This document shows positions 17,462-24,673 of a stretch of 33,221 nt of DNA, one piece after another. Numbering within the stretch: the stretch's first letter is position 1; each line of letters starts with the position of its first letter. This DNA is from a virus, in the IMG/VR virus record IMGVR_UViG_3300027608_000092, positions 1-33,221 of that record, one strand, 5' to 3'. The translations under genes were made by a program, and so were the position numbers. The notes under the pieces were generated by a model. It was not told the origin of the DNA, ran no database searches, and saw only the letters and a program-made list of their open reading frames with translations.

Positions 17462-17682
17462 AGAAATGTTTTACTTGCAGAAATAACTACCCTATGTTTA
17501 TGTATCATTTAGATGACTCTAAATACAAGATAAAAGCAAATAAGGGTAAGACTATAGAATGTAGGTTTTGTTCGCTTAAACGCAATTTAACCGACAAAGG
17601 GTTTACGCATAGGATAGATGGAAAGTTTACCTTTACGCATGCAACCAAAACAAAAATAATACTTAATTTTTTTAAACGATGA
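17458..17682 (+). CDS. Small zinc-finger-like early protein
   Basis: A 74-residue, Lys-rich protein with two CxxC pairs: C4-F-T-C7 near the N-terminus and C36-R-F-C39. This spacing fits a small zinc ribbon, perhaps for nucleic-acid binding. It overlaps the next small zinc-ribbon gene by 4 bases (ATGA). The function is unknown. Confidence 0.6.
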   Translation: MKKCFTCRNNYPMFMYHLDDSKYKIKANKGKTIECRFCSLKRNLTDKGFTHRIDGKFTFTHATKTKIILNFFKR

Positions 17683-17855
17683 CGTGTCCTAATTGCAAAA
17701 AAGAAACAAGTTGTGGTTGTAAATCATGTGCGGATAGACCAAGCAAATACGAATGTAATATAATGGAAGGAGATACAATTGAATGTCCTTACTGTAATTT
17801 TAAAAGTAGTTTTGATGTATGGTTAGATTATGAATATAACAACTTTACTACATAA
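17679..17855 (+). CDS. 58-residue zinc-ribbon protein
   Basis: The frame starts MTCPNCKKETSCGCKSC and later has CPYC (residues 36-39), giving a Cys-rich N-terminal knot and an ECPYCNF zinc-ribbon knuckle. It opens with an ATGA overlap on the previous zinc-finger-like gene. Its stop codon lies in the loop of a 9-bp hairpin (17843-17869). The cysteine pattern strongly supports a translated protein. Confidence 0.65.
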   Translation: MTCPNCKKETSCGCKSCADRPSKYECNIMEGDTIECPYCNFKSSFDVWLDYEYNNFTT

Positions 17856-17911
17856 TAGTTGTAGTAAAGCCTATTGCTTGGACTCCTATCGTAAATGGTA
17901 GGAGTTTTTTT
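17843..17911 (+). terminator. Tandem hairpins with intrinsic terminator
   Basis: The first hairpin pairs 17843-17851 with 17861-17869 (9 perfect base pairs) and holds the stop codon of the zinc-ribbon gene in its loop. The second pairs 17882-17888 with 17899-17905 and runs into seven Ts. The second is a normal terminator; the first may stabilise the mRNA end. Confidence 0.8.
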
Positions 17912-17928
17912 GTGCAAAACAATTACCT

Positions 17929-17964
17929 AAATACGTAGTTACTTAATTGTACCAATACGTATTT
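17929..17964 (+). promoter_or_regulatory. Inverted repeat upstream of the metallophosphoesterase gene
   Basis: AAATACGTA (17929-17937) and TACGTATTT (17956-17964) form a 9-bp perfect inverted repeat with an 18-base spacer, ending 3 bases before the ATG at 17968. Each arm contains palindromic TACGTA. Two half sites about 2.5 turns apart, in a gap after a terminator, suit an operator for a dimeric regulator. Confidence 0.5.
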
Positions 17965-17967
17965 TAA

Positions 17968-19086
17968 ATGGTTGAATTCAAAACCGAGATAATAGAGCTC
18001 TACAAACAAGGAGTTACTATTACTGAAATTGCAAAGAAAATCTGCAAAGAAAACAACCTAGAATATTCTGACACCAAAAGAAGGCAAACTTCTAAAATAC
18101 TAGATAGAGCCAAAAACAAAGGTGTATTCGATGAGTGTGAATCCGTAGGAATAGATCCTGAGAAAATAAAGAATTATTGGTATAAAGGAAAGCACTATTC
18201 TATCAATGTTAAAGGTGAAAGTGACACTTTTAAATATGAAGACTTTAAAGAAGACTTTATAGCATCTGTTAATGACATCAAGCCTAACTATATTCAGATA
18301 ATTAGAACGGATTCAGAGGAAGAGTCACACTGCTTACTGATAGATCCTGCCGATATTCACGTAAACAAACTATGTTCTGTATTTGAAACAGGTGAGGAAT
18401 ACAATTCGCAGATGGCAGTACAACGTGTTAAGGATGGCGTAGCGTCTATTTTAAGCAAGTCTAAGGGCTTTAATATAGATAAGATAATACTTATTGTAGG
18501 TAACGATGTTTTAAACACTGACAACACGCGAAATTCAACTACAAAATTTACCCCACAAGATACGCATCTTAAATGGTTCGACGCCTTCTTAATGGCAAAG
18601 CAACTATACATCGATATTATTAGTACACTCGTAGCTATTGCAGACCTGGAAGTAGTCTATAATGTATCTAATCACGACGAGATGTCAGGGTTCTTCTTAA
18701 TGGATTCAATTTACTCCTGGTACAACGAACACCCAAACATTAAATTTGATAGGTCACCATCACATCGTAAATACACAACGTACGGAAAGAACTTAATAGG
18801 CACAACTCACGGAGACGGAGCTAAACAAAATGATCTTCCATTATTGATGTGTCACGAAGCCAGCCAACATTGGCACGATTGCAAGCATAGATATTGGTTT
18901 ACTCACCACGTACACCACAAAACAAGCAAGGATATAATGAGTGTACAAATTGAATCACTACGTTCACCATCACCCGCAGATAGTTGGCACCACAAAAGCG
19001 GATATCAACACTCGCCACTAGCAATAGAAGGCTTTATATTCCATAAAACACATGGGCAAGTTTGCAGAATTACTACAATTTTTTAA
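17968..19086 (+). CDS. Calcineurin-like metallophosphoesterase with N-terminal HTH
   Basis: A 372-residue protein. Residues 5-50 form a helix-turn-helix-like region (ELYKQGVTITEIAKKICKE). The C-terminal domain carries the metallophosphoesterase motifs in order: D129-I-H131, GND at 178-180, NHDE at 235-238, THGDG at 280-284 and HHVHH at 313-317. These bind two metals and act on phosphodiesters or phosphomonoesters. The HTH fusion and its place before the replication gene suggest action on nucleic acid, although the substrate is unknown. It is preceded by a terminator and an inverted repeat. Confidence 0.75.
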   Translation: MVEFKTEIIELYKQGVTITEIAKKICKENNLEYSDTKRRQTSKILDRAKNKGVFDECESVGIDPEKIKNYWYKGKHYSINVKGESDTFKYEDFKEDFIASVNDIKPNYIQIIRTDSEEESHCLLIDPADIHVNKLCSVFETGEEYNSQMAVQRVKDGVASILSKSKGFNIDKIILIVGNDVLNTDNTRNSTTKFTPQDTHLKWFDAFLMAKQLYIDIISTLVAIADLEVVYNVSNHDEMSGFFLMDSIYSWYNEHPNIKFDRSPSHRKYTTYGKNLIGTTHGDGAKQNDLPLLMCHEASQHWHDCKHRYWFTHHVHHKTSKDIMSVQIESLRSPSPADSWHHKSGYQHSPLAIEGFIFHKTHGQVCRITTIF

Positions 19087-19114
19087 GCCTATACCCTTAA
19101 ATAAAAATTTAATT

Positions 19115-19333
19115 ATGGCAAAAGTAACACTAGAATTTGACTCAATAGAAGATAGCGAAGATTTAAAATGTGCATTGTTCGGATGGAAGTACGCATTTGT
19201 AATTGACGAACTAGATCAATACTATAGAAGCATCTATAAATACTCTGAAATAGGTAGCGAAATTGAAATGGCAGAACAAGTACGCAATAAAATTCGTGAA
19301 ATAATGCATGATAATGGATTGATGATGGAATGA
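19115..19333 (+). CDS. Small acidic protein next to the phosphoesterase
   Basis: A 72-residue acidic protein starting MAKVTLEFDSIEDSEDLKCALFGWKYAFVI. The frame is open back to an earlier ATG at 19052 inside the phosphoesterase gene, but the ATG at 19115 follows an A/T-rich leader and matches the typical start of this kind of protein. The pattern 'DS.ED...AL.G..Y......D.....R...KY' occurs in small proteins of Bacteroidota phages of unknown role. Confidence 0.6.
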   Translation: MAKVTLEFDSIEDSEDLKCALFGWKYAFVIDELDQYYRSIYKYSEIGSEIEMAEQVRNKIREIMHDNGLMME

Positions 19334-19660
19334 TACCTAATCTTAAATAAAGTGTACTGGGCTGTAACGTAGTGATAGCAAGGGATACAAGGTAAGCTGG
19401 TACTAATGTACAGATTTTTTACCCACTTCTATATATATTTTATTTTCTGCTTTATTACTTTAAAACTTTTTTTTTATTTTTTTGCCGAAAAAACCGATAA
19501 TTTGTACCTATTTACTCTGTAACGTAGACTATACTTGGCTTTGAGGCAGGTACACATTTTTAAAAAATAGGTACTTATTCTATTAAAAGTGTACTTATCT
19601 ATTTAGAATTAATATAAATAACAATATTTTTTTAAAATAAGTGAAACAAGTAAAGAATAT
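19334..19660 (+). other. Repeat-rich noncoding region, candidate replication origin
   Basis: No convincing gene was found here. It holds a direct repeat of CTGTAACGTAG (19362-19372 and 19517-19527), AAGTGTACT twice (19350-19358 and 19587-19595), the inverted repeat GTACCTATTT/AAATAGGTAC (19504-19513 and 19565-19574), and seven GTAC tetramers, where about one is expected by chance at this base composition. Long T-tracts occur at 19468-19483. Position just before the primase-helicase gene suits an origin or a control region. Confidence 0.5.
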
Positions 19661-19666
19661 TTGAGT

Positions 19667-19674
19667 TATATTTG
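19667..19674 (+). promoter_or_regulatory. Promoter box for RNA element A
   Basis: TATATTTG exactly matches the Bacteroidota -7 consensus TAnnTTTG and would place transcription start near 19679-19682, just before stem 1 of the structured RNA that follows. A clear -33 TTTG was not found. Confidence 0.6.
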
Positions 19675-19679
19675 TACGG

Positions 19680-19759
19680 TAGAGTGGAAGCTACAGATAA
19701 GAACTTTTTTAAACTCCTCGAGTTGACGTGTCTTCCACCACTGATACTCGGGGTTTTTT
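19680..19759 (+). ncRNA. Structured RNA element A (pseudoknot with terminator)
   Basis: About 80 nt. Stem 1 pairs GTGGAAG (19684-19690) with CTTCCAC (19732-19738). Stem 2 pairs CCTCGAGT (19716-19723) with ACTCGGGG (19746-19753, one G-U pair). The order 1-2-1'-2' is a pseudoknot or a two-state switch. Six Ts follow stem 2. Spacings between elements are 25, 8 and 7 nt, nearly those of element B at 24.6 kb (23, 10 and 8). The linker has the shared segment AAGAAxTTT. It may be a stand-alone small RNA or an attenuator in the leader of the primase-helicase gene. Confidence 0.6.
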
Positions 19760-19778
19760 ATTTTATCAACTTTTTATA

Positions 19779-19838
19779 ATGAGCAAGAATGGTAGAAGAG
19801 TAGAAGCATCTGGAAGAACATTACAAGGATCAATTTAA
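19779..19838 (+). CDS. Possible 19-residue leader peptide
   Basis: An ATG frame encodes MSKNGRRVEASGRTLQGSI between RNA element A and the primase-helicase gene. It is Arg/Gly-rich and ends 24 bases before the next ATG. Support is limited to its start context and lack of overlap, so it may not be translated. Confidence 0.25.
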   Translation: MSKNGRRVEASGRTLQGSI

Positions 19839-19862
19839 TAATAGAGTAGATAATTTAAAAAT

Positions 19863-22250
19863 ATGTTAGTATCAATATTTAAGACTGTAATGGATAGTTC
19901 TAATCCATTCAACAAAGATGTTTACTATGCTTTAGATAGAATAAAGATAGGTAAGAGTAAAGCATTAAATGAACAAATTAGAGCAACTGAATCAAAGGAT
20001 GAACAAAACAAATTAAAGAAGGGACTGCCTGGTGTTTGTTTTAATGGAACCTTTAAGCAAAGGTCAATAAGAGGTGTAGATAAAAGGTCAGGATTAATAA
20101 TACTAGACTTTGATGGATTACCTACTTTTGAAGATACTATTAAATTCAAAGAAGAAATATGCAAAGATGAATTTGTATTTTCTAGTTGGATCTCTCCAAG
20201 TGGTAAGGGTATAAAGGTACTAGTTAAAATAGCCACTACAGGAGAGCATAAGAACTACTTCTTAGCTTTAGAAAAACACTTTAATTCTCAGTATTGGGAC
20301 AAGTCTTCTTCTAATATTGATAGATTTTGCTTTGAATCATACGATGAAAACTTATTTTTAAACAAAAAATCTAAAGTATGGACTGAATGTGAGTCATTAT
20401 CTATTTCAGATATAGGTGTACAAGAGCCATTACTAGCTATTAAATCAGACAATAGAATTATATCTAATTTGTTGAAATGGTGGAATGATAATCATGGAAT
20501 GGTAGCTGGTCAAAAGAATAATAATCTTTTTAAACTAGCTGCTGCTTTAAATACATTTGGTATTAATATAAGAGAAGCTGAAAATGTATTAATGCAATTT
20601 GATGAAGGAGGAAAAGAGAAAGAAATTTTAATGCTTTTAAATTCTGCTTATAAAAATGTACATGAATTTGGAACTAGATTCTTTGAAGATACTCAGACTA
20701 AACATAAAATTGAAAAACAAATTAGAAGTGGTAAAAAAGTAAAGGAAATATTTAATTCATTCCCTGAGTATAATGAGTCAGATTTAGAAAGTTGCGTATC
20801 AGGATTAAAAGAACGTGTAGAAATGGAAGACTTTTGGTCACATGATCAAGAAGGAAAATGTAAACTTTCTCCACATAAATATAAATTTTGGTTACAAGAG
20901 AATAATTTCTTTAAGTATTTTCCAACAAATAGCAATACATATACATTTATCCGTAAAGACCAAAACTTAATCGAAGAAACAAACGAGAAGAGAATAAAAG
21001 ATTTTGTACTAGATACATTATTGCAACGTGATGACATTGGATTCATGCCTTATGACATGATGGCATCCACTACTAAATACTTTACAAGTGAGTTTTTATC
21101 TTGTTTAGAAAGTGCTGAAATAGAAATAAAAGAAGATACTATAGATAAAGCATATTTGTACTATAATAATTGTGCTTTAGAAGTATCTAAAAACGAAGTA
21201 AAGAAGATAGATTATATTGACATTAAAGGGTTTGTATGGAAGAAACAATTAATTGATAGAGACTTTGAAAGTTTTGACCATCACGATGCTGTATTTAGAA
21301 AGTTTTTATGGCTAATTGCTGGTAAAGATATAAGTAAATACAACTCATTTAAGTCAGTAATTGGATATTTAATGCACTCTTTTAAAACTAGTGCTAATAA
21401 CAAAGCAATTATTTTTAACGATGAGACTATTTCAGAGAATCCAAATGGCGGAAGTGGTAAGGGATTGTTTTGGAATGCACTTGCAAAGATGAAAAAAGTT
21501 GCATCTATAGATGGTAAGACTTTTGAATTTAATAAATCATTTCCTTATCAAACTGTTTCAACAGATACACAAGTTTTGATATTTGACGATGTTAAAAAGA
21601 ACTTTAATTTTGAGTCTTTATTCTCTTTAATTACTGAAGGTATTACATTAGAATACAAAGGACAGGATGCAATAAAATTACCTGTAAATAAGTCCCCAAA
21701 GATATTAATTACAACTAACTATACGATTGGTGGTATTGGTGGATCTTTTGAACGTAGAAAGTTCGAAGTTGAAATGAGTGACTATTTTAGTTTTAAACAT
21801 ACACCACTAGATGAGTTTGGACATATGCTATTTGACGAGTGGGATAATAAAGAATGGTTGAGATTTGATAATTATATGATTAATTGTTGCCAATATTATT
21901 TAGAAAATGGATTAGTTAAGCATAATTTTAATAACTTAGACATCCGTAAATTTATTAAAGAAACTTCATACGAATTTTATGAATGGTGTAACGATGGCAA
22001 TTTACCATTTAATGTTCGACTTTATAAAGATGATTTGCATGATTTATTTATAAAAGATTATACTGATTTCCATAAGCTATCTAAAAAAAGATTTACATCA
22101 TGGTTATCTACTTATGCAGTATTTTATAAGCATAAGACATTTGAAGGAAAAACTAATAATAGAAGGTGGGTAGAATTTGAAAATAAAACTGAATCACCAA
22201 TTATTCCATCTGATGATATATGGGATTCACCAGAATTAAAAGGACTATGA
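19863..22250 (+). CDS. VirE_N/BT4734-like primase-helicase
   Basis: A 795-residue replication protein. The N-terminus (about 1-140) resembles the VirE_N/BT4734-like domain, an archaeo-eukaryotic-primase relative, with the acidic pair D82-F-D84 in LIILDFDGL and the SPSGKGIK loop (111-118). The C-terminal part is a superfamily 3-type helicase: P-loop NPNGGSGKG (about 526-534), Walker B-like QVLIFDD ending at D575-D576, and PKILITTNYTIGG as a sensor segment. It is expected to prime and unwind phage DNA. The start ATG at 19863 follows an A/T-rich leader. No DNA polymerase gene was seen, so host polymerase is probably recruited. Confidence 0.8.
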   Translation: MLVSIFKTVMDSSNPFNKDVYYALDRIKIGKSKALNEQIRATESKDEQNKLKKGLPGVCFNGTFKQRSIRGVDKRSGLIILDFDGLPTFEDTIKFKEEICKDEFVFSSWISPSGKGIKVLVKIATTGEHKNYFLALEKHFNSQYWDKSSSNIDRFCFESYDENLFLNKKSKVWTECESLSISDIGVQEPLLAIKSDNRIISNLLKWWNDNHGMVAGQKNNNLFKLAAALNTFGINIREAENVLMQFDEGGKEKEILMLLNSAYKNVHEFGTRFFEDTQTKHKIEKQIRSGKKVKEIFNSFPEYNESDLESCVSGLKERVEMEDFWSHDQEGKCKLSPHKYKFWLQENNFFKYFPTNSNTYTFIRKDQNLIEETNEKRIKDFVLDTLLQRDDIGFMPYDMMASTTKYFTSEFLSCLESAEIEIKEDTIDKAYLYYNNCALEVSKNEVKKIDYIDIKGFVWKKQLIDRDFESFDHHDAVFRKFLWLIAGKDISKYNSFKSVIGYLMHSFKTSANNKAIIFNDETISENPNGGSGKGLFWNALAKMKKVASIDGKTFEFNKSFPYQTVSTDTQVLIFDDVKKNFNFESLFSLITEGITLEYKGQDAIKLPVNKSPKILITTNYTIGGIGGSFERRKFEVEMSDYFSFKHTPLDEFGHMLFDEWDNKEWLRFDNYMINCCQYYLENGLVKHNFNNLDIRKFIKETSYEFYEWCNDGNLPFNVRLYKDDLHDLFIKDYTDFHKLSKKRFTSWLSTYAVFYKHKTFEGKTNNRRWVEFENKTESPIIPSDDIWDSPELKGL

Positions 22251-22432
22251 AAGAATCAATAAATAAATACATAAGATGCATCAATGAGTATGATGTTATC
22301 TTATCAGGTAAAAGTTATGAAATATTTTCTTATTACTACGATGTAAAAGATGCATTTGGATTCATAAAAAAAGAAGGCGAAATGTATCTAATAGATGAAC
22401 ATTTAAACGAAATTAACTTAAAAGACATTTAA
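22247..22432 (+). CDS. Small protein after the primase-helicase
   Basis: A 61-residue protein starting MKESINKYIRCINEYDVIL. An ATG 27 bases upstream is in frame, but 22247 forms an ATGA overlap with the primase-helicase stop, the common arrangement here. It is Tyr- and Asp/Glu-rich without a known motif. The function is unknown; it is probably co-translated with the replication protein. Confidence 0.55.
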   Translation: MKESINKYIRCINEYDVILSGKSYEIFSYYYDVKDAFGFIKKEGEMYLIDEHLNEINLKDI

Positions 22433-22450
22433 ACTATTTAATTAAGAAGT

Positions 22451-23014
22451 ATGAACTTAGGAGTATTTGATTGCAGTACAGGATTAATAAACACTTTATA
22501 TCATGATAAACTACAAGATATAAGTGTTAGAACATCAACAATAAAAGACATGTTATTAGTTGACAAACTACAAAAAGAAAATAGTAATGCTGTTGGATTC
22601 ATTCAAAAGACTATTTGGGAAGATTATGTATGGGGTGGAAAACGAAACTTTATTGTGTTAATTTGTGAAGCAAACAACGATGCTGTTGGCTATGTTTTAA
22701 TAACACCAGCACGTGGAAGCTATAAATATGCTAAGATTCAACAAATAGCAGTAAGAAACGATGCGAGAAGATTACACTACGGAACGGCTTTAATAGATGT
22801 TTGCAGACAATTTTGCGAAAAATTCCATAGGATAGGATTTACCTTAAGATGCAGAACGGATTTAGATAGCAATTTCTTTTGGAAAAGTTTAGGATTTGAA
22901 AAATATGGTATGTGGGAAAAAGGTAAATTAAATCATGTAGGTTTTAAAGCTAGCAATGATATTAATCTTTGGAAAATAGATTTGAATAAAAATATATTAA
23001 TGTTAGATTTATGA
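22451..23014 (+). CDS. GNAT-family N-acetyltransferase
   Basis: A 187-residue protein with the GNAT core: strand 4 and the acetyl-CoA-binding loop at YAKIQQIAVRNDARRLHYGTALID (about 93-116), where RRLHYGTA matches the R/Q-x-x-G-x-G/A pattern in a relaxed form, and motif B at DSNFFWKSLGFEKYG (139-153). Members acetylate small molecules or proteins using acetyl-CoA. The substrate is unknown. Similar enzymes are frequent in phage early regions and may modify host proteins or DNA precursors. It overlaps the next gene by 4 bases. Confidence 0.7.
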   Translation: MNLGVFDCSTGLINTLYHDKLQDISVRTSTIKDMLLVDKLQKENSNAVGFIQKTIWEDYVWGGKRNFIVLICEANNDAVGYVLITPARGSYKYAKIQQIAVRNDARRLHYGTALIDVCRQFCEKFHRIGFTLRCRTDLDSNFFWKSLGFEKYGMWEKGKLNHVGFKASNDINLWKIDLNKNILMLDL

Positions 23015-23361
23015 AACGATATAAAATAGAATTGCCAATATATTATGGATTTATTGAAATAATAAGCTGTAAGAATTATAATAAAATCAATGAAGAATTA
23101 GGAATAAATGTTGATAATAACGTACAAGCCTTTGCATACAAAAAAGAACCACATAATTATGTAGTATGTTTTAGTGATAATAAAGATTTATCTATTATAG
23201 TTCATGAAGTAGTACATTTAGTTAATTTTATCTATGAAGACCATAATATTCAACTATCTAAAACAAACGACGAGCCACAAGCATACTTAACACAATACTT
23301 ATTTAGTGAAATAGTTTCTAAAATTAATAAAGCGGCAGAAGATTTAATATGGAAAAGATAA
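23011..23361 (+). CDS. Small HExxH zinc metallopeptidase-like protein
   Basis: A 116-residue protein with the zinc-binding motif H65-E66-V-V-H69 in SIIVHEVVHLVNFIYED and a conserved-looking NDEPQAYLTQYL segment (86-97) whose E88 is a candidate third ligand. This pattern marks small phage proteins related to metallopeptidases. It could process a phage or host protein, or have lost activity; the target is unknown. It overlaps the helicase gene by 13 bases and the GNAT gene by 4. Confidence 0.65.
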   Translation: MKRYKIELPIYYGFIEIISCKNYNKINEELGINVDNNVQAFAYKKEPHNYVVCFSDNKDLSIIVHEVVHLVNFIYEDHNIQLSKTNDEPQAYLTQYLFSEIVSKINKAAEDLIWKR

Positions 23362-24575
23362 AAGAATTACGTTCGTACCAACTAGACCTATCCAAGAAAG
23401 CTGTACAAATACTCCGAGATAAGAATATAGTGTACTTAGCCATGGAAGTTCGTTTAGGCAAAACTTTGACTGCATTAAATACTTGTGAGTTGTATGGTGC
23501 TAAGTCGGTCTTATTTGTGACTAAAAAGAAAGCAATGTCATCTATAGAGTCGGATTATGCTAGTATGCCGTTTTCTTTTGATTTAGTAGTTATAAATACA
23601 GAATCAATACATAAGGTAGTTGGACAATTTGATGTTATTATAAGTGATGAGAATCATAAATACGGAAGTTTCCCAAAGCCAAGTAAAGGTGCAAAAGAAT
23701 TTAAACAACGATACTCAAATTTGCCACTTATATTCTTAAGTGGCACACCTCACCCTGAGTCGTATTCTCAAATATACCATCAATTTTGGATAAGTAAGCA
23801 CACACCATTTCATCAATACCCATCTTTTTATAAATGGGCATCAACATTCGTAAACGTAACTACAAAGCATTTAGGATATGGAATGATTAAAGACTATAAA
23901 GATGCAAAGAAAGAATTAATAGAAGCCGTAATTAAACCTTATATGATAACGTACACACAAAAAGAAGCTGGATTTAGCTCTACAATCAATGAAAAGATAA
24001 TATACGTTGAAATGAAAGAGTCAACATACGCACTAATTAAGCGTTTAGAAAATGATTTAATCGTACAAGGCAAGCATGAAGTGATACTTGGGGATACATC
24101 GGTTAAGTTAATGTCTAAATTGCATCAACTGTATTCAGGTACTATTAAATTTGAAAGCGGAAACACAGCTGTATTAGATTATTCTAAAGCAATACGTATC
24201 TATACAATGTTTAAGAGTAGACAAATTGCAATATTCTATAAGTTTAAGGCTGAATTAGATGCTTTGGAGTTCATATTTGGAGATACACTAACAACAGACC
24301 TGGACGAGTTCAACACAACAACCAAGTCAATAGCTTATCAAATAGTTTCAGGTCGCGAGGGTGTTAATTTAAGCCGTGCATCTTCATTGGTATATATGAA
24401 TATAGACTTTAGTGCTGTATCTTATTGGCAAAGTCGTGACAGGTTACAAACTATTGACAGACTAGAAAATAACATTTACTGGTTCTTTGCAAAAAATGGT
24501 ATAGAGGATAAAATTTACAAAGCAGTTATGAATAAAAAAAATTATACATTGGATGTATTTAAGAAAGATTATTAG
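23349..24575 (+). CDS. Superfamily 2 DNA helicase
   Basis: A 408-residue SNF2/DEAD-like ATPase. Motifs in order: Q-type RSYQ (8-11), Walker A EVRLGKT (33-39), Walker B variant DENH (100-103), motif III LSGTP (130-134), and motif VI QSRDR (361-365) in the second RecA-like domain. Phage proteins of this type unwind or remodel DNA in replication or recombination. The usual partner, a VRR-NUC nuclease, is found at 25200, separated by RNA element B and an HNH gene. The Walker A lysine and motif VI arginines are intact. Confidence 0.8.
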   Translation: MEKIKELRSYQLDLSKKAVQILRDKNIVYLAMEVRLGKTLTALNTCELYGAKSVLFVTKKKAMSSIESDYASMPFSFDLVVINTESIHKVVGQFDVIISDENHKYGSFPKPSKGAKEFKQRYSNLPLIFLSGTPHPESYSQIYHQFWISKHTPFHQYPSFYKWASTFVNVTTKHLGYGMIKDYKDAKKELIEAVIKPYMITYTQKEAGFSSTINEKIIYVEMKESTYALIKRLENDLIVQGKHEVILGDTSVKLMSKLHQLYSGTIKFESGNTAVLDYSKAIRIYTMFKSRQIAIFYKFKAELDALEFIFGDTLTTDLDEFNTTTKSIAYQIVSGREGVNLSRASSLVYMNIDFSAVSYWQSRDRLQTIDRLENNIYWFFAKNGIEDKIYKAVMNKKNYTLDVFKKDY

Positions 24576-24581
24576 TATCTT

Positions 24582-24589
24582 TATATTCG
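24582..24589 (+). promoter_or_regulatory. Promoter-like box for RNA element B
   Basis: TATATTCG differs at one base from the TAnnTTTG consensus and lies 5 bases before stem 1 of the structured RNA. No -33 element was seen, so promoter activity is uncertain. Confidence 0.4.
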
Positions 24590-24593
24590 TGTA

Positions 24594-24673
24594 GTTGCGG
24601 ACACATTAAGAAATTTAATAATTGCTATTAGTGAGTAGAGACCGCAACCTCGAAAGCTAATAGCTTTTTTTTT
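24594..24673 (+). ncRNA. Structured RNA element B (pseudoknot with terminator)
   Basis: About 80 nt between the helicase and HNH genes. Stem 1 pairs GTTGCGG (24594-24600) with CCGCAAC (24642-24648). Stem 2 pairs GCTATTAG (24624-24631) with CTAATAGC (24657-24664), both perfect. The interleaved 1-2-1'-2' order gives a pseudoknot, and nine Ts follow. Stem lengths are 7 and 8 bp as in element A, spacings are similar, and the linker shares ACA and AAGAAxTTT, although the stems have different sequences. A local 5-bp hairpin (24653-24667) can also act as a terminator. The T-run abuts the HNH start codon. Confidence 0.65.

Noticed and set aside
19680-19759. Known riboswitch or ribozyme (fluoride, preQ1, SAM-II, hammerhead) for element A
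   Set aside because: None of the conserved core sequences of these classes that I know could be matched, and element B shares the shape without them.
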